Shown here one piece after another: positions 25,966 to 33,955 of a stretch of DNA of 64,000 bases. Position 1 is the first letter of the stretch, and every line of letters starts with the position of its first letter. Origin of the DNA: Spartobacteria bacterium (GTDB lineage: Bacteria; Verrucomicrobiota; Verrucomicrobiia; Chthoniobacterales; Chthoniobacteraceae); the NCBI GenBank assembly GCA_021324395.1, contig JAJPJG010000050.1:1-64000 (forward strand), read 5' to 3'. Made by a program: the position numbers and the translations under genes. The notes below the pieces were generated by a model. It searched no databases and was not told the origin of the DNA. It saw nothing but the letters and a program-made list of their open reading frames with translations.

Positions 25966-26411
25966 AGCACAAACTCGAATTTGCCAGCCACGCTGCGAAC
26001 CTCTGCCTGGTTCGCAATTTTGTGCGGCAGTATGTCGCGCCTTTTGGTTTTTCAGAAAAAGAAGTCGAGCTGCTCGTGCTGGGTATCGACGAAGCCTGCA
26101 CAAACGTCATTCGCCATGTGTATAAACATGAGGAAACGCACCTGATGTCGCTCAGTTGCGAGCAGATCGAGCACAGCATTCGCTTTCGTCTGCGCGATTA
26201 CGGCCAGGCGACCGGCGCGCCGACGCTCGCCCGTCCGCTCGAAGCGGTGCAGCCCGGCGGTCTTGGTTTGCACTTGATCAAGACCGCGTTCGACCAGGTC
26301 GATTACGTTTTAAAACGCATCGGCACCGAGCTCGTGCTGACGAAAAAATTGCCTGCGCGCGTCAACGGCCACGGCGGTCAGGAAACCGCGTCACCGAGTT
26401 CCGTCGAGTAA
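25962..26411 (+). CDS. RsbW-like anti-sigma factor / serine-protein kinase
   Basis: 149 aa HATPase_c protein. N box LGIDEACTNVIRHVY with the Asn for Mg-ATP, then RLRDYGQATG and PGGLGLHLIKTAFDQVDY (G boxes). This is the small single-domain form that binds a sigma factor and phosphorylates its STAS antagonist. It is coupled to the phosphatase upstream. Its last 34 bp overlap the convergent helicase gene. No STAS protein or sigma factor lies nearby. Confidence 0.88.
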   Translation: MKHKLEFASHAANLCLVRNFVRQYVAPFGFSEKEVELLVLGIDEACTNVIRHVYKHEETHLMSLSCEQIEHSIRFRLRDYGQATGAPTLARPLEAVQPGGLGLHLIKTAFDQVDYVLKRIGTELVLTKKLPARVNGHGGQETASPSSVE

Positions 26412-29389
26412 AGCACGATTCGCGAAATTTCGCGGCACATGCCGTCCCGCAGCACTTCCGCATATGCCTCAAGCTGCGCATGATATCTGCCGCGGAGCCG
26501 CTCTGCAAAAGCCTCCGCGGACTCGCCAAGGTAACGCCGGTCCGTTTTCCAATCGACAATCCACAGCCCCTCGTCGCGAGTGATGACGACAAGATCGATC
26601 ACGCCTTCGAGCCATTCGCGCGCGGAACGCGGATGACTGAATGGAATTTCGGTGAGGAAATGTTTGCCCGTTTCGCGCAGTTGCTCGCGGAACTTTGCCG
26701 ATGCGCGCAGTTCATGAGCGGCGCGCTTTTTAAAATCATCAGTCGCGTCGCTGATCGCGCGTTGAACGTAACTGCGTTGCGCCTCCGAATCAGCCAGCCA
26801 CGGAAAGTGCTGCATCGTCGCATGCCACCAAATGCCGTAATCGGCGCCGCCGATTTGTGAAACGGGTTCGCCTTCCGGCAAATCGATTTCGTGGCCGAGT
26901 TCGCTCGGCGTGATTTGCTGCGGAATGTTTTTCGAATTTTCGACTGCGCGCGCGAGCACTTCGACAGCCGGTGCAACATGGATTTTTGGCGCAGCGATTT
27001 TTTTCTCCGTTGCCTGCGGAACAAGGCGGGACGGGCTTTGCAGGAATTTTCCGCGATCAAGTTCCGGCCATTTGCACAGATCGAAAAAGCTCGGTTTCGA
27101 GCCGTTGTAGAGCCGGCTGCTGTCGGGCAAAATCAGCAGCGATTTTGCGCGCGTGAGTGTGACGTAAAGCACGCGCTGAAATTCCTCGTCGCGCTTGCGG
27201 TCGGCGTCTTCTTTCCATTCCGGATCGACCGTTGCCGCGCACAAATGCACTGCGATTTCCCTGCCATGCGATTCGATGCGTGGAAAGCCGTCGCGCGCTT
27301 CGCCGATTCTGCGTCCGAGCCCGAGCGGTATCACGACCGGCCATTCGAGCCCTTTCGCTTTCTGGCATGTCAGGATTTGCATTTCGTCCGTTGCTTCCGC
27401 AGCCGTCTCCGCACTTTTGCGCAGGCAACTGCAAAGATCGTTCACCCATTCGCGCAACGAAGCGCCATCGCACTCGGCCTGCATCGCTTTTTGGCGAAAG
27501 ACATCGAGGCCGGTCGGCGATTCGCCGATTGCCGTGAGCCGCGCGGCGAGCTGTGTTTCGTCAAAAACGTGATCGACGAAGCGACTGATCGTTCCTTTGC
27601 CGTCGTGCGGAATCGCCTCGCGCAATTTGCGCAAAATCTTCAGCGCCGAATCGAGCCGCGGCGAGAGCTGGAGCTTTGACCAAAATGTGAGCGGTTGGTT
27701 AACGACTTGCGCGTTTGCCAGATCGACATCCGACACCGCGAAAATCTCGCGCAAAACTCCGATCAGCTCGAAGCGATCCCACGGATTCGCGAGCACGTAA
27801 AACAGCGCCGCAGGCCAGCTGCACTGCGCGAGCTCGAGCTGGATTTTCTTTTCGGCGAGCAGCCGGCAGGGAATTCCCGCGTGCGAAAAAATCTCCGCGG
27901 CTGTCGCGAGCCATTTGTGGCGCGGACACAAAATCGCGATGTCGCTCCAGCGATGAACGCCGAGCCCGTCCGGTTTGTATGCGAGCAGAAACTTCGCGAC
28001 CTGCGCGCACTCCGCGCGGAATTGCGTCTCGACCGACGGCTTTTCTTCCGCGAGCGGCTCGATCGGCAGCAGCCACGCCGCGCCATCTTTTGCGTTTGGT
28101 TTTGCGAAAAGCTCACGAAAGGCGAGGTGCGTTTGTTGCAGCCGCGCATTGTGGAAAAAAATCGCGTTTACCGCTTCGATAACGCGTTGCGGACAACGCA
28201 TCGTCACGGAAAATTCCAGCGGCTCTCCACCGCTTCGCGCCGCGAACGCATCGAGATACTCGCGGTAAGTGCCGAGGTCGGCGCGCGACGCGTAGATCGC
28301 CTGCTGCTCGTCACCGACAAAACAGAAGCGACCCGGCTCCGGCCCGCCTGCCAGCTTGTTTTGCGGCCATTCGCCGACCCGTGCGCCGCGCGGTCGCGTG
28401 ATTTCGGTCAGAATCGAAAACATTCCGGCGTCCGTGTCCTGCGCCTCGTCGAGAATGACGATGAATTCGCGCGTGCGCAGCCGCTCGACGATTTGTTCGT
28501 TTGCGATCAAACGCTGCGCCCATGCAATTTGATCGGCGTAAGTCATCAGCCGTTCGTCGCGGCGAAAATCGCGAAACCCGAGCGCGATTTGCGCGGCGAT
28601 TCGCGCGGCGGCATTGCCGAGCCAGCGTGCGAGCGGCGCGAGTTCCTCGGCGTAGTTTTCCTTGAAGGAGCCGCTCCCGCTCTTGAACTCGGGCAGCTTT
28701 AAAAATTGCGCGTCCGACTGAAACTCGCAGATCCATTTTCGCAGCTCCTCCTGATTTTTCCGCGTGTTTTCACGCGAGCGTCCGCCGTCATCGCTTAACG
28801 CTTCTGCAAATGTCACGACCGGCTGCGGCTCGTCGCGGAAATCGGCGATGATCTTTGCCGCTTGTCCGGCATCGATTTTTTCCGCGAGCGAAAGCAAATC
28901 CTGAAACGTCAAGAACCGCAGCACCACTCGCAGCAGTTCCGCCGGCAGCGGCAGCGCATCGAGTGCGGCGCTTTCGCAAAACCGCGCCCAGAGATCCTCG
29001 CGATCGTTTTCCTCGAGCAGATCGACATTTTGCGGCAGGCCGAGGAAGCGGCCATGCTCGCGCACGAGTTTTAAGCAGAAGCTGTGGATCGTTCCGAAAA
29101 ATGCGCTGCGCAATGCCGCGAGCAGATTTTGCCGAACATGCGCGGAGCCGGCGAGTTGTTCGAGCACCAGTGCCCGTGCGCGAACGCGCAATTCGTCCGC
29201 CGCGGCTTTTGTGTAAGTGACGACGACGAGCCGCGAAAGCGCCGCCGGTTCGTGCAACGCAAGCTGCGCCACGCGCTCGACGATCGCCGTCGTTTTCCCG
29301 ACGCCCGCGCCCGCCGACACGCAAAAGTTCCTGTCGAGCTCGCGGATGAAGCGGTCGCGCGCGCTCTGGTCACGGAGGTCGGTGGACAT
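26378..29389 (-). CDS. AddA-like UvrD/Rep-family helicase with C-terminal PD-(D/E)XK nuclease
   Basis: 1003 aa from ATG 29389; the open frame runs much further upstream (to 30859) through the antisense of fabF, which is an artefact. Walker A SAGAGVGKTTAIVER, helicase motif Ia VTYTKAAADELRVRA, motif II ILDEAQDTD, motif III VGDEQQAIYASR, motif V/VI regions TCQKAKGLEWPVVI and LYVTLTRAKSLL. The nuclease motif is WLEGVIDLVVITRD then IVDWKTD. This is the architecture of AddA, the helicase-nuclease of double-strand-break repair, but no addB lies beside it. Read divergently from fabF. Confidence 0.88.
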   Translation of the reverse strand: MSTDLRDQSARDRFIRELDRNFCVSAGAGVGKTTAIVERVAQLALHEPAALSRLVVVTYTKAAADELRVRARALVLEQLAGSAHVRQNLLAALRSAFFGTIHSFCLKLVREHGRFLGLPQNVDLLEENDREDLWARFCESAALDALPLPAELLRVVLRFLTFQDLLSLAEKIDAGQAAKIIADFRDEPQPVVTFAEALSDDGGRSRENTRKNQEELRKWICEFQSDAQFLKLPEFKSGSGSFKENYAEELAPLARWLGNAAARIAAQIALGFRDFRRDERLMTYADQIAWAQRLIANEQIVERLRTREFIVILDEAQDTDAGMFSILTEITRPRGARVGEWPQNKLAGGPEPGRFCFVGDEQQAIYASRADLGTYREYLDAFAARSGGEPLEFSVTMRCPQRVIEAVNAIFFHNARLQQTHLAFRELFAKPNAKDGAAWLLPIEPLAEEKPSVETQFRAECAQVAKFLLAYKPDGLGVHRWSDIAILCPRHKWLATAAEIFSHAGIPCRLLAEKKIQLELAQCSWPAALFYVLANPWDRFELIGVLREIFAVSDVDLANAQVVNQPLTFWSKLQLSPRLDSALKILRKLREAIPHDGKGTISRFVDHVFDETQLAARLTAIGESPTGLDVFRQKAMQAECDGASLREWVNDLCSCLRKSAETAAEATDEMQILTCQKAKGLEWPVVIPLGLGRRIGEARDGFPRIESHGREIAVHLCAATVDPEWKEDADRKRDEEFQRVLYVTLTRAKSLLILPDSSRLYNGSKPSFFDLCKWPELDRGKFLQSPSRLVPQATEKKIAAPKIHVAPAVEVLARAVENSKNIPQQITPSELGHEIDLPEGEPVSQIGGADYGIWWHATMQHFPWLADSEAQRSYVQRAISDATDDFKKRAAHELRASAKFREQLRETGKHFLTEIPFSHPRSAREWLEGVIDLVVITRDEGLWIVDWKTDRRYLGESAEAFAERLRGRYHAQLEAYAEVLRDGMCREISRIVLYSTELGDAVS

Positions 29390-29494
29390 CTTCCAAGCAA
29401 ATACACGAGCCGCTTCGCGCTGCGATGCAAAAATCCGCGGCGTGTTTTTCCATTTGCACAAAACGCAATTTCGCGCTGTTTTGAAGCTCCTTTT

Positions 29495-30748
29495 ATGAAC
29501 GAACGAAGAGTCGTAGTCACCGGAATTGGAGTTGTCACGCCGCTCGGCAATGATCTGCCGACGTTTTGGAACAATTGCAAAAATGGCGTGAGCGGCATTG
29601 ATCGCATTACCGCGTTCGACGTGGCCGACTACGACTGCAAGATCGCCGGCGAGGTAAAAAGTTTCGAGCCGGCGAAGTTTTTTAAAAATCCAAAGGACGT
29701 CCGGCGCACCGATCGCTACACGCAATTTGCGATGGCTGCCGCAAAAATGGCATTCTCCGACGCGTCGATCGAGCTCGAGAAAATGGGCGACCTTACCCGC
29801 TTCGGCGTGGTGATCGGCAGCGGCATCGGCGGACTCAAAACGCTCGGCGATCAGCACACGACGCTGATGAATAAAGGCCCGGGGCGCGTTTCGCCGTTCA
29901 TGATCCCGATGATGATTTCGAATATGGCGAGCGGGCTCGTGTCGATGGAATTTGGTTTGCGCGGTCCGAACTTCGCCACGGTTTCCGCATGCGCGACTGC
30001 GTGTCATGCGATCGGCGAAGCATGGCGCATGATCCGTTTTGATGAAGCCGACGCATTTCTCGCAGGGGGAGCCGAGGCGACGATCGTCCCGCTCGGCATC
30101 GCCGGTTTCGCATCGATGAAAGCGCTGAGCACGCGCAACGATGAGCCGCAGCGCGCGTCCCGTCCATTCGATCGCGACCGCGACGGTTTCGTGATGGGCG
30201 AAGGCGCGGGCATTCTCGTGATCGAGGAGCTGGAGCATGCGCGCAAACGCGGCGCGCACATTTATTGCGAGATCGCCGGCTATGGCTTGAGCGCCGACGC
30301 GTATCACATGACCTCGCCGCTGCCCGAAGGCGAGGGCGCGATGCGCTGCATGCAGACCGCGCTGGAAAAGGGCGGCATCAATTTGAACGAAGTCGATTAC
30401 GTGAACGCGCACGGCACGTCCACCGGCCTCGGTGACATTTGTGAAACAAAAGCCATCAAGGCGCTCTTCGGCGACCGCGCGAAAAACGGCCTCATCGTCA
30501 GCTCGACGAAATCGATGACCGGCCACCTGCTCGGCGCGGCGGGCAGCGTCGAGATGGCTGTTTGCGCGATGGCGATTCGCGACGGCATCATTCCGCCGAC
30601 GATCAACCTCGACAATCCCGATCCCGAGTGCGACCTCGATTACGTGCCGCACACCGCGCGCGAGAAAAAAGTGCGCGTCGCCGTGAATAACTCCTTCGGC
30701 TTCGGCGGCCACAACGCCACGCTCGTCGCCAAAGAATTCGTCGGCTAA
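29495..30748 (+). CDS. fabF: 3-oxoacyl-[acyl-carrier-protein] synthase II
   Basis: 417 aa, full length. Condenses malonyl-ACP with acyl-ACP in fatty acid elongation. The catalytic triad is C166 (VSACATACHA), H306 (NAHGTST) and H344 (KSMTGHLLGA). The start MNERRVVVTGIGVVTPLGND is typical. It is followed 74 bp on by a polyprenyl synthase on the same strand, probably one transcript. Confidence 0.95.
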   Translation: MNERRVVVTGIGVVTPLGNDLPTFWNNCKNGVSGIDRITAFDVADYDCKIAGEVKSFEPAKFFKNPKDVRRTDRYTQFAMAAAKMAFSDASIELEKMGDLTRFGVVIGSGIGGLKTLGDQHTTLMNKGPGRVSPFMIPMMISNMASGLVSMEFGLRGPNFATVSACATACHAIGEAWRMIRFDEADAFLAGGAEATIVPLGIAGFASMKALSTRNDEPQRASRPFDRDRDGFVMGEGAGILVIEELEHARKRGAHIYCEIAGYGLSADAYHMTSPLPEGEGAMRCMQTALEKGGINLNEVDYVNAHGTSTGLGDICETKAIKALFGDRAKNGLIVSSTKSMTGHLLGAAGSVEMAVCAMAIRDGIIPPTINLDNPDPECDLDYVPHTAREKKVRVAVNNSFGFGGHNATLVAKEFVG

Positions 30749-30822
30749 CGCAACACGCGCGCAAAGACGCGTTGCTTTTGCGGTTGAAAAAGCCGCCGCC
30801 TGTTTCCAAAGTGCGCGCTCGC

Positions 30823-31704
30823 ATGGCCCTGGAAAAATATCTCGCAGCACGCTCCGCACTCGTCGACAAGGCGCTCAACGGCTATTTGCCGAAGGCGACC
30901 ACCAAGCCCGCCACCATCCACAAGGCGATGCGCTACAGTCTTTTTGCCGGCGGCAAACGGCTGCGCCCGATTCTCTGCCTCGCCGCCGCCGAAGCCTGTG
31001 GCGGCGCGGCTTCCGATGCGCTGCCGCTCGCGTGCGCAGTCGAGTGCGTGCACACTTACTCGCTCATCCACGACGACCTGCCGTGCATGGATGATGACGA
31101 CATGCGGCGCGGCCGGCCCACGTGCCACAAAGTTTTTGGCGAAGGCATCGCGGTGCTCGCGGGCGACGCGCTGCTGACGATCGCATTCGAAATTTTAGGC
31201 AAAGCCAAAGGCTCGAAACGGCACCGGCTTTCCACATTGCTCCACGAACTCGCGAGCGCGTCCGGCAGCCGCTGGCTCATCGCGGGCCAGGTGCTCGACC
31301 TCGAAGGCGAGGGGAAAAAAACCAGCGCAGCCGATTTGAAATTCATCCATCAATCGAAAACCGCGGCACTCCTCACCGCGTCCATCCGTCTCGGCGCGAT
31401 GAGCGCGAACGCCAAGGATGGCAAACTGAAAGCGCTCACCGTTTTCGGCCAGTCGCTCGGGTTGGCGTTCCAGGTCATCGACGACATCCTCGACGTCACG
31501 CAGACTTCCGCGAAGCTCGGCAAGAGCGCCGGCAAGGACGTCGCCGCGCAAAAAGCGACTTACCCCGCGGTCTTCGGTCTCGACCGTTCGCGCGCCGAAG
31601 CCCAGCGGCTCACCGCGGCGGCAGTCAACGCCCTGAAGCCATTTGGTAAAAAAGCCGAAATCCTGCTCGCGCTTGCCGATTATCTGCTGAAGCGCGATTA
31701 CTGA
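30823..31704 (+). CDS. Farnesyl/geranylgeranyl diphosphate synthase (polyprenyl synthetase)
   Basis: 293 aa from ATG 30823; a TTG at 30772 would add 17 unlikely residues. First Asp-rich motif HDDLPCMDDDDMRRG, second VIDDILD, plus AGGKRLRP for diphosphate binding and GQVLDLEGEG. The CM residue pair between the aspartates is typical of bacterial type II FPP synthases (IspA). It supplies isoprenoid diphosphates for quinones and cell-wall carriers. Confidence 0.93.
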   Translation: MALEKYLAARSALVDKALNGYLPKATTKPATIHKAMRYSLFAGGKRLRPILCLAAAEACGGAASDALPLACAVECVHTYSLIHDDLPCMDDDDMRRGRPTCHKVFGEGIAVLAGDALLTIAFEILGKAKGSKRHRLSTLLHELASASGSRWLIAGQVLDLEGEGKKTSAADLKFIHQSKTAALLTASIRLGAMSANAKDGKLKALTVFGQSLGLAFQVIDDILDVTQTSAKLGKSAGKDVAAQKATYPAVFGLDRSRAEAQRLTAAAVNALKPFGKKAEILLALADYLLKRDY

Positions 31705-31713
31705 AATCCAGCG

Positions 31714-32367
31714 TTAGCTCTTTCTCCGTTTGCGCCCGAGCGCGCGCAGTTCCTCGATCGACTTCACATTGAGTTTCGCGCGAATCCGCGCCACGGTGTT
31801 TTCCACCGAGGAGTTCGCCATGCCGAGGGTTTCGGCGATCTCGCGCGTGCTCTTTCCCGCAATGACAAGCTCATACACCTGCTGCTCGCGCGCGCTCAGC
31901 TTGTCGAGCGGATGCTCTTTTGACGCAAGCCTGCCTTTGCGAATCTGCGCGCCGAGGATCGCGCTCACGCGGGCGCTGAGGTAAACCCTGCCCGCACGCA
32001 GGTCGGTCAAGGCATCGATGATCGAGCCGGGGCAATCGTATTTCGAAATATAACCTTGCGCGCCGGCCTTGAGCACGCGCTCGATCACCGCCGGGTCCTC
32101 GCAGGCCGAGTAAATCAGCGTCCGCGCCGGCGCATGCAGCACGGCGAAGTCGCGCATCAGGCTCACCCCGTGCGCGCCATCCATCGTCGCGTCGAGAATG
32201 ATCGCGTCCGGCTTCAGCTCCTCGCAGCGCTGCCGCGCCATCGGTGCATCGTCCGCATAGGCGCAGACGCGGAAAAGGCGGACGCTGTTGACCACTTCCC
32301 GTAGTCCGTTGAGCAGCACAGGCATCAACTCTGCGATTAACACGCGCGTAACGTCATCGTCACTCAT
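31714..32367 (-). CDS. NarL/LuxR-family response regulator
   Basis: 217 aa from ATG 32367 (a frame further upstream reads unlikely sequence). The receiver domain has phospho-acceptor D59 (IILDATMDG), Ser in LIYSA and K109 (YISKYD). The acidic pocket normally reading DD after the first strand is EL here (LIAELMPV), so metal binding is altered. The C-terminal HTH is DKLSAREQQVYELVIAGKST with REIAETLGMANSSVENTVAR. No sensor kinase is adjacent. It is convergent with the polyprenyl synthase, 9 bp apart. Confidence 0.9.
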   Translation of the reverse strand: MSDDDVTRVLIAELMPVLLNGLREVVNSVRLFRVCAYADDAPMARQRCEELKPDAIILDATMDGAHGVSLMRDFAVLHAPARTLIYSACEDPAVIERVLKAGAQGYISKYDCPGSIIDALTDLRAGRVYLSARVSAILGAQIRKGRLASKEHPLDKLSAREQQVYELVIAGKSTREIAETLGMANSSVENTVARIRAKLNVKSIEELRALGRKRRKS

Positions 32368-32602
32368 AACATCCAGGCACGGGAACGCATAACAGCCACG
32401 TGGCGCATGTTTTGCAACCAAAAAAATTGTGACATTTATGTGACAAACGCGCCGGTTTCTCCGACAGCACTACAAATTTGTAGTGGTGCGCGCATTTTGT
32501 GGTGGTCACCGAGTGAAAAATAGGTGGTGCAGCACTACAGACGCGTTTTCGCGGTTTTGGTTTCCTTTTCGTGTGCAAACCAATCCGACCCGTAGCGCGA
32601 CG

Positions 32603-32875
32603 AACGCGAACTTTCGCGTTTCGGCCCGCAACTTTCCCGTTTCGGTTCGCAACTTTCCCGTTTCGGTTCGCAACTTTCGCGCGACGGATTCAAGTCTTCG
32701 CGGGAAGGATCGGAGCTTTCAGCCTTCGGCTCGAAACCTTCGCGTGAAGGTTCCAAACTTTCCCGCTTCGGTTCGGAACCTTCCCGCGAAAGTTTGGAAC
32801 TTTCGCCCGACGGATCGAAACTTTCCCGCGAAAGATCGGAACTTTCGCCCGAAAGATTCAATCTTTCGCCAGCCG
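32603..32875. repeat. Degenerate 21-bp tandem repeat tract, 13 units
   Basis: Thirteen units of exactly 21 bp, for example AACGCGAACTTTCGCGTTTC plus G, then GCCCGCAACTTTCCCGTTTC plus G. Consensus in the direction of the next gene: GNTCGNAACTTTCSCGYKWM. The core TTTCG..TT.CGG also occurs in the minus-strand reading of the tract at 1699-2097. In the plus frame 32483-33094 it reads as heptads (RNFPVSV, RNFRATD, RNLPAKV). Both strands are open, so coding cannot be concluded from openness. It lies 232 bp before the gene at 33107. Confidence 0.85.
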
Positions 32876-32953
32876 GACTGTATAAAAAGCGACACTTCCC
32901 GCTCTTCCAGCCTGTCGCAACCCCTCCGCTGCGCAAAAAGAACCAATTCCATT

Positions 32954-33040
32954 GTAGGGGCCGCTCTCTGCGAAGCAGGTGCCGTCCTCCATCTTTTAAA
33001 GGACAGAGGCGGCACGTCCTGCGGACAGAGCCGCCTCTAC
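32954..33040. repeat. Imperfect long palindrome (REP/MITE-like)
   Basis: GTAGGGGCCGCTCTCTGCG at the left end mirrors CGGACAGAGCCGCCTCTAC at the right end. Inner arms GCAGGTGCCGTCCT and AGGACAGAGGCGGCACGTCC surround a TTTTAA centre. It looks like a mobile palindromic element or a long hairpin. Directly after it, 33060-33100 holds short AATTAGCAATTAGC-type repeats before the ATG at 33107. Confidence 0.65.
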
Positions 33041-33106
33041 AAAAAACCGCAACCAACCCAAATCAGCAATCAACAATCAACAATTAGCAATTAGCAATTC
33101 AACACC

Positions 33107-33715
33107 ATGGACTACATTCCTGATTCCTACGAAAACCGCTACAACTGGCTGGTCAACCTCAAGCAGGAGGTCAACGACAACGCCGCCACCCTCAAGCTCG
33201 ATGCCAATGCGCTCGCCGCTTTCAACCAAATGGTCGACGCGCTCATCGCCGTTTACAAAGCCGTGATCGACGCGCAGTCCGCGCTCGACCAAGCCACCGG
33301 CAACGCGCAGCAGCTCTTCGCCGCGGAAGTCAAAGACCTGCGCACCTTCATCGACCATGTCAAAGCCATCCCAACGTTCACCGATGGCATGGGCGCGGCG
33401 ATGCAAATCTTCACCACCGACAACACTCCCGCCGAAGCCGACATTAAACCGCACATCAAAGCCACCGCCGAGCGCGGCCGGATCGTCATCACCGGCACCA
33501 AGAACTACGCCGAGCGGGTGAACATCTACATGCGCCGCAAAGGTGCCGCATGGATGCTCATCGGCGTAAAAGTAAAACGCTTCCCGTTCTACGACGAAAC
33601 CGCGCTGCTAACTCCCGGCACTCCCGAGGACCGCGAATACATGGCCCGCGGCGTCATCGGCGACGAGGAAATCGGCCACGACAGCGACATCACCGGCTGC
33701 ACGTTTGGAGGATAG
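33107..33715 (+). CDS. Hypothetical protein, helical N-terminus and beta-rich C-terminus
   Basis: 202 aa. Begins MDYIPDSYENRYNWLVNLK. Residues 25-85 form alanine-rich helices (ANALAAFNQMVDALIAVYKA). The C-terminal part has strands RGRIVITGTKNYAERVNIYM and WMLIGVKVKRFPFYDETALL, ending with a glycine-rich tail. No signal peptide. The helical-then-beta layout and the upstream repeat tract match the gene at 882-1502, so the two probably belong to one recurring kind of locus; sequence homology between them is not obvious by eye. A strong terminator follows. Confidence 0.75.
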   Translation: MDYIPDSYENRYNWLVNLKQEVNDNAATLKLDANALAAFNQMVDALIAVYKAVIDAQSALDQATGNAQQLFAAEVKDLRTFIDHVKAIPTFTDGMGAAMQIFTTDNTPAEADIKPHIKATAERGRIVITGTKNYAERVNIYMRRKGAAWMLIGVKVKRFPFYDETALLTPGTPEDREYMARGVIGDEEIGHDSDITGCTFGG

Positions 33716-33742
33716 GATCGCAAGCTAACACCTATCGAAAGC

Positions 33743-33778
33743 AAAGGCGCGAAGCGGCAAATGCTTCGCGCCTTTTTT
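33743..33778 (+). terminator. Intrinsic terminator
   Basis: AAAGGCGCGAAGC (33743-33755), 7-nt loop, GCTTCGCGCC followed by TTTTTT. It lies 28 bp after the stop at 33715. Confidence 0.92.
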
Positions 33779-33955
33779 GCAGTCATAGGTCTAGGTGCCA
33801 GAGTCAAACCGGGGAAGTTTCTCATTGAATATGGCAGATGGATGCATATAGTCGCCGCCTCCGATTGGAAGGCAGTCATAGCTGCTGGAAACCATGCGAT
33901 CACCAGACTTTCAGCTCCAGGCGATTTATAGCGGCAAGTGCGGCAGGGATTCTCG

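Noticed and set aside
29390-30859. N-terminal extension of the helicase frame to 30859
   Set aside because: It is the antisense of fabF with arginine-, alanine- and histidine-rich shadow sequence; the conserved helicase start is at 29389.
32483-33094. 203-codon plus-strand frame through the second 21-bp tract as a definite gene
   Set aside because: All indel-free 21-bp repeats stay open in several frames; the flanks run into a palindrome and low-complexity DNA. It was kept as a repeat with coding left open.
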